Shown piece by piece: positions 35,260 through 38,659 of a stretch of DNA of 38,659 nucleotides. Position 1 is the first letter of the stretch. Each line of letters opens with the position of its first letter. This stretch comes from Candidatus Zixiibacteriota bacterium (lineage in GTDB: Bacteria > Zixibacteria > MSB-5A5 > GN15 > PGXB01). The notes beneath the pieces are model-generated. The model saw only the letters and a list, made by a program, of their open reading frames with translations, made no database searches and was not told where the DNA came from. A program made the translations under genes and the position numbers. The stretch is taken from NCBI GenBank assembly GCA_900498245.1, contig LS998015.1, forward strand, positions 2,908,817 through 2,947,475, in the 5' to 3' direction.

Positions 35260-35288
35260 CAAAAGCCCCACCCGAATTACGGGAGGGG
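35260..35288 (-). other. Terminator-like hairpin in the mfd leader
   Basis: CCCCACCCG (35266-35274) pairs with CGGGAGGGG (35280-35288) with one mismatch around AATTA. On the minus strand, GGGGC is followed by TTTTG, so it looks like a weak intrinsic terminator only about 30 bp upstream of the mfd start codon. No minus-strand gene lies above it. Confidence 0.4.
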
Positions 35289-35431
35289 TATTTATCTGGC
35301 TAAATTATCGGGTAAGAATCTAATAAATTCACTTCCCAACAGCAAACTATTTATGTCCGGTAATATCTCCTCTTGACATATGGCCGCTTTCCGCTTTCCT
35401 TGACCTGAAACTTGAGAAAGTAGAGAAAGAA

Positions 35432-36817
35432 ATGAATGATACATCGTTGAAAGGTTATAAAGGACGAGCCAAAGAAGTCCTGCAATCGCTGGGGGGGCGG
35501 GTATGGGCCAATGTCGTTCTGCAAACCGATCGGGGTGATTTTGAAGGTGTCATATTGCCCCGTTCCGAGACTGCCGACGGCGATCACATTGTTCTTAAGT
35601 TAAAGTCCGGCTACAATATAGGGATTCGGGCCGATCGCATTCAGAAGATTGTTGAGACCGGTTATAAGGAAGCCATTTACAAGATCCCCGAGAAAGAATT
35701 TCCCCGAAGCCCCGAGAAGCCCAATGTGACCCTCCTCGGGACCGGAGGGACAATTGCCTCGCGGCTTGATTACCGCACCGGGGCCGTTATCCCCGCTTTT
35801 ACCCCGGGCGAACTCTACGGGGCCGTACCGGAATTGGCCGATACCTGCAACCTGGAAACCATAAAATTGTTCGGGGTTTTTTCCGAAAATATGGGTCCGG
35901 CGCAGTGGATCGCCCTTTCCGAAGAAATCGGCCGCCAAATTGAAAAAGGGGCTTCCGGCATCGTTATCGGGCACGGCACCGATACGATGCACCATACTTC
36001 GGCCATTCTTTCCTTCATGGTACAGAACAGCCCCGTCCCTATCGTCATGGTCGGCTCTCAGCGCTCTTCCGACCGTCCGTCGTCCGACGCCGCTTTCAAC
36101 CTTCGCTGCGCCACTTTTACCGCCGGTCATTCCGACATTGCGGAAACGATGGTTTGTATGTTCGGGCCGACTTCCGATGAATATAATCTCTTGCATCGCG
36201 GGACCCGAGTCCGCAAAATGCATTCGTCCTATCGCTCGACCTTTAGAACCATCGGTGATGTCCCCATCGCCATGGTCACACCGGATCATGTTATCCCCAT
36301 AAAAGATGATTATAAACGGCGTCGCAATGACCGGGATGTCACGGTCAAAGCCGTATTCGAGGAAAAGGTGGCCATCGTCTATTACTATCCGAATATGCGT
36401 CCCGATATTATTGAATCACTCATCGATAACGGATATAAAGGCATCGTCATCGCCGGCACCGGTCTCGGCCATGTGAATAAACCGCTCTATCCCGCCCTGA
36501 AGAAGGCCCACGAAAAGGGGATCGCCGTCTATATGACCGTTCAGACCCTCTGGGGATATGTTCAGATGTATGTTTATGATACCGGCCGCGATATGATGGA
36601 ATTGGGAGTTATTCCCGCCGAAAATATGCTCCCCGAGGTGGCCTATGTCAAATTGGGCTGGGTCCTGGCGCAAACTTCCGATCTCGCCCGAGTAAAGGAA
36701 ATGATGCTGGCGCCGATTGCCGGAGAGATTACCGAAAGAGAGCCGTTTGACGGCTATCTTATACTGCAGGGCGGAATACCCGAAGTGGAAAAATTTATAG
36801 GCCAGTATCACCGCTGA
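35432..36817 (+). CDS. gatD: Archaeal-type glutamyl-tRNA(Gln) amidotransferase subunit D (GatD)
   Basis: GatD is the asparaginase-like subunit that releases ammonia from glutamine or asparagine for its partner GatE, which amidates Glu-tRNA(Gln). The 461-residue length, the N-terminal small barrel (about 1-75, WANVVLQTDRGDFEGVILPR, LKLKSGYNIGI) and the catalytic domain all match GatD rather than plain asparaginases of about 330 residues. Catalytic elements are GTGGTIASRLDYRTGAV (Thr107), HGTDTMHHT (Thr183, Asp184) and Lys262 in RGTRVRKMHSSYRSTF. GatDE is regarded as an archaeal enzyme; most bacteria use GatCAB. No gatE is adjacent: the next gene is a convergent histidine kinase. It could also work as a stand-alone asparaginase/glutaminase. 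Confidence 0.88.
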   Translation: MNDTSLKGYKGRAKEVLQSLGGRVWANVVLQTDRGDFEGVILPRSETADGDHIVLKLKSGYNIGIRADRIQKIVETGYKEAIYKIPEKEFPRSPEKPNVTLLGTGGTIASRLDYRTGAVIPAFTPGELYGAVPELADTCNLETIKLFGVFSENMGPAQWIALSEEIGRQIEKGASGIVIGHGTDTMHHTSAILSFMVQNSPVPIVMVGSQRSSDRPSSDAAFNLRCATFTAGHSDIAETMVCMFGPTSDEYNLLHRGTRVRKMHSSYRSTFRTIGDVPIAMVTPDHVIPIKDDYKRRRNDRDVTVKAVFEEKVAIVYYYPNMRPDIIESLIDNGYKGIVIAGTGLGHVNKPLYPALKKAHEKGIAVYMTVQTLWGYVQMYVYDTGRDMMELGVIPAENMLPEVAYVKLGWVLAQTSDLARVKEMMLAPIAGEITEREPFDGYLILQGGIPEVEKFIGQYHR

Positions 36818-36833
36818 TGCTGGGCGGTGAAGC

Positions 36834-38659
36834 TTACTTATTTGGAGAAATAGAGATATTTTTTAAATCAAGGGCCCGACTGTCGGAAAGATCGCTGTGC
36901 AGGGCCTCATACAAAATGCGGCTCAGTTGCTGAACCCGATATGGCTTTCGCGCAAATCCCTTAAAACCGTATTTCAGGTAATCGGATAGTACCGGGGCAT
37001 TGGAGTAACCGCTTGAGACAATCGCCTTTATATCGGGATCAAGTTCGCGGAGCAATTTTATGGTCTCTATCCCTCCCATCCCCCCGGGAATTGTCAAATC
37101 CATTATGACAGCATCATAACCGTTTCCGGATTCCATTGCCTCTTTATATCTTGCGACGGCTTCGATTCCGTCAGCGGCCAGATCAATCTGATACCCAAGT
37201 TCGGCCAGGGCAATTGAAGCAACTGTCCGCACCCCGTCATCATCATCCATAATCAATATTTTTCCGTGGCCGGGGATGGCGACATCGTTATCGGGACTCG
37301 GTAATTGCTTCCCGGTTTCACAGGCCGGCAAGTAAATATGAAAAGTGGTTCCGCTGTTCAGGGTCGATTCCACATCGATATACCCGTCGTGCTTGGCTAT
37401 TATGGAATAGGTCGTCGCCAGCCCCAGCCCGTTACCTTTTGCTTTAGTCGTGAAGAAAGGATCGAATATCTTTCGAAGATTATTATCAGGGATACCTATG
37501 CCTCGGTCCCGGATCGATATTTTTATGCCTTTATTGCCGCTTATCGGTAATGGATTTTCATCGGTACCGTAAACATTATTAGCCGATATGGTGATCTTGC
37601 CCCCTTCCGGCATCGCCTGATCGGCATTTATGACCAGGTTACTTATGACGCGGCTTATCTGCGCGGAGTCAATTTCCACCGGTAATAATCCTTCTTCGAA
37701 ATCAAATTCGCAGGAGACATCGGCTCCTCGCAGGGCAAATTCGGCCGATTCCCGGACTAACTCGGCGATCGATACCGACTTTTTGACGGGCGTCCCGCCC
37801 TTGGCGAAAGTCAATAATTGTTGTGTCAGGTCTTGTGCTCTTATGGCCGCTTTTTCTGCCTCCGCCAATCTTTTGTACATTTCCGAACTATCGTCCAGCC
37901 GCGATAGCGCCAGCGATATATTGCCCGTTACGGCCGTCAGGATATTGTTGAAATCATGCGCAATCCCGCCGGCCAATATCCCGAGAGAATCCAGTTTCTC
38001 GGCCTTGGCCAATTCCGCCTCAATTTTCTCCTTTTCCGTAATATCGCGGAATACCAGTACCGCTCCTATCATCCGGCCCGATTCGTCTTTAATCGGCGCC
38101 ACACTGTCGGCAAGCAATTTTTCCGCACCATCTTTCGATAACAACAGAATGTCGGATGCCAGTTCGACCGGTTCACCACTTTGCAGCACCTTATGGGCCG
38201 GATTTTCGCATCCTTCTCTCGATATCCTGTTTATGATATGAAACACTTCTTCGATATTTCGCCCCACCGCTTCGATATTGCTCCAACCGGTAAGTTCCTC
38301 CGAGACCTTGTTTAATAAAACAATCCTTCCTTCGGTATCGCAGGCAATCACACCGTCACCGATACTCTGCAGCGTAACCGTCAGACGATTGGTTTCCGCC
38401 GCCAGCATCTCTTCTGCCTTTTTGCGTTCGGTTACATCAAGAAGATAGCAGTGAAAATGACTGATATTGCCCTGATTGTCGCGGACGATGCGCGTAAAAT
38501 CCTTGACCCAGCGATATCCGCCCTGAGCATGAATCACCCGATATTCCTGCTCGTACCAGGGCGCCCCGCTTTCCACAAAAGCTCTGGCTTCCGCCATCAC
38601 TCTGGCTTTATCATCAGCATACAGAATATCTCTATAATGTATCTCTTGGGAGAGAAAAT
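36834..38659 (-). CDS. PAS-PAS hybrid histidine kinase with receiver domain (5' truncated)
   Basis: The frame remains open to the window end, so the N-terminus and possibly more sensor domains are missing; an internal GTG at 38600 is not the true start. The visible part begins in one PAS/PAC unit (EYRVIHAQGGYRWVKDFTRI) and continues into a second PAS (ITVTLQSIGDGVIACDTEGR-like, ending LVFRDITEKEK). It then has a HisKA region with the phosphoacceptor GGIAHDFNNILTAVTGN, the ATPase boxes (NLVINADQAMPEGG, GIGIPDNNLRKIFDPFFTTK, GNGLGLAT) and a C-terminal receiver domain (KILIMDDDDGVRTVAS; acceptor Asp in DAVIMDLTIPGGMGG; KPYRVQQL). The receiver is fused at the C-terminus, with no HPt or output domain, so phosphotransfer to other proteins is expected. 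It is convergent with gatD (16-bp gap). Confidence 0.93.
   Translation of the reverse strand, partial: FLSQEIHYRDILYADDKARVMAEARAFVESGAPWYEQEYRVIHAQGGYRWVKDFTRIVRDNQGNISHFHCYLLDVTERKKAEEMLAAETNRLTVTLQSIGDGVIACDTEGRIVLLNKVSEELTGWSNIEAVGRNIEEVFHIINRISREGCENPAHKVLQSGEPVELASDILLLSKDGAEKLLADSVAPIKDESGRMIGAVLVFRDITEKEKIEAELAKAEKLDSLGILAGGIAHDFNNILTAVTGNISLALSRLDDSSEMYKRLAEAEKAAIRAQDLTQQLLTFAKGGTPVKKSVSIAELVRESAEFALRGADVSCEFDFEEGLLPVEIDSAQISRVISNLVINADQAMPEGGKITISANNVYGTDENPLPISGNKGIKISIRDRGIGIPDNNLRKIFDPFFTTKAKGNGLGLATTYSIIAKHDGYIDVESTLNSGTTFHIYLPACETGKQLPSPDNDVAIPGHGKILIMDDDDGVRTVASIALAELGYQIDLAADGIEAVARYKEAMESGNGYDAVIMDLTIPGGMGGIETIKLLRELDPDIKAIVSSGYSNAPVLSDYLKYGFKGFARKPYRVQQLSRILYEALHSDLSDSRALDLKNISISPNK

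Noticed and set aside
35600-36289. 229-codon ORF antisense to gatD
   Set aside because: It lies wholly opposite the conserved GatD catalytic domain and has no recognisable domain, so it is a shadow frame.

Overview
Organism and general character. The window is bacterial DNA of moderate GC, with densely packed genes, mostly good Shine-Dalgarno sites and bacterial -35/-10 boxes. Dockerin- and cohesin-like secreted proteins, one protein with a FlgD-like/type IX-style C-terminal sorting domain (NYPNPFNP), outer-membrane beta-barrel and lipoprotein genes, and TPR-fused Hanks-type kinases point to a Gram-negative member of the FCB/Zixibacteria-like group. That placement is an inference from gene content. 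No ribosomal RNA or other phylogenetic marker was compared.

Layout. 1-1614: 3' part of a secreted cohesin/dockerin protein with a sorting domain. 1864-8548: a segment bounded by a direct repeat of the 3' end of tRNA-Ser(CGA). It holds a Ser/Thr kinase-TPR protein, a divergent GAF-PP2C (SpoIIE-type) phosphatase and a large dockerin-bearing secreted protein, and ends at the intact tRNA-Ser. 8673-9658: a small membrane protein and tadA, overlapping on the minus strand. 9827-17765: a plus-strand run of mostly membrane and housekeeping genes: a divergent DAACS-type transporter with a long disordered tail, htpX, a CNNM/CBS-CorC protein, a DedA protein, an RlmD-like rRNA methyltransferase and a DUF885 peptidase-like protein. 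17831-20037: an outer-membrane barrel protein and a lipoprotein on the minus strand. 20385-24581: a GAF-sigma54 activator convergent with a second kinase-TPR protein. 24917-28008: an ABC transporter (ATPase plus fused double permease). 28274-29894: a cysteine-synthase-like enzyme, initiator tRNA-Met and a small ABM-fold protein, all minus strand. 30172-31729: an ECF sigma factor and its zinc-finger anti-sigma factor. 31817-35236: mfd. 35432-36817: an archaeal-type gatD. 36834 to the end: a PAS-PAS-histidine kinase-receiver hybrid, cut by the window edge.

How the genes fit together. Signal transduction dominates: two paralogous kinases (kinase, TolB/FlgO-like domain, TPRs), each beside a GAF-domain effector (one PP2C phosphatase, one sigma54 activator), plus an ECF sigma/anti-sigma pair and a hybrid histidine kinase. 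The most unusual items are the stand-alone archaeal-type GatD, the DAACS-like transporter that has lost the NMDGT motif and carries a roughly 210-residue RG-rich/acidic tail, the tRNA-Ser-flanked segment and the twin kinase/GAF-effector arrangement. I saw no CRISPR array, insertion sequence, transposase or integrase.
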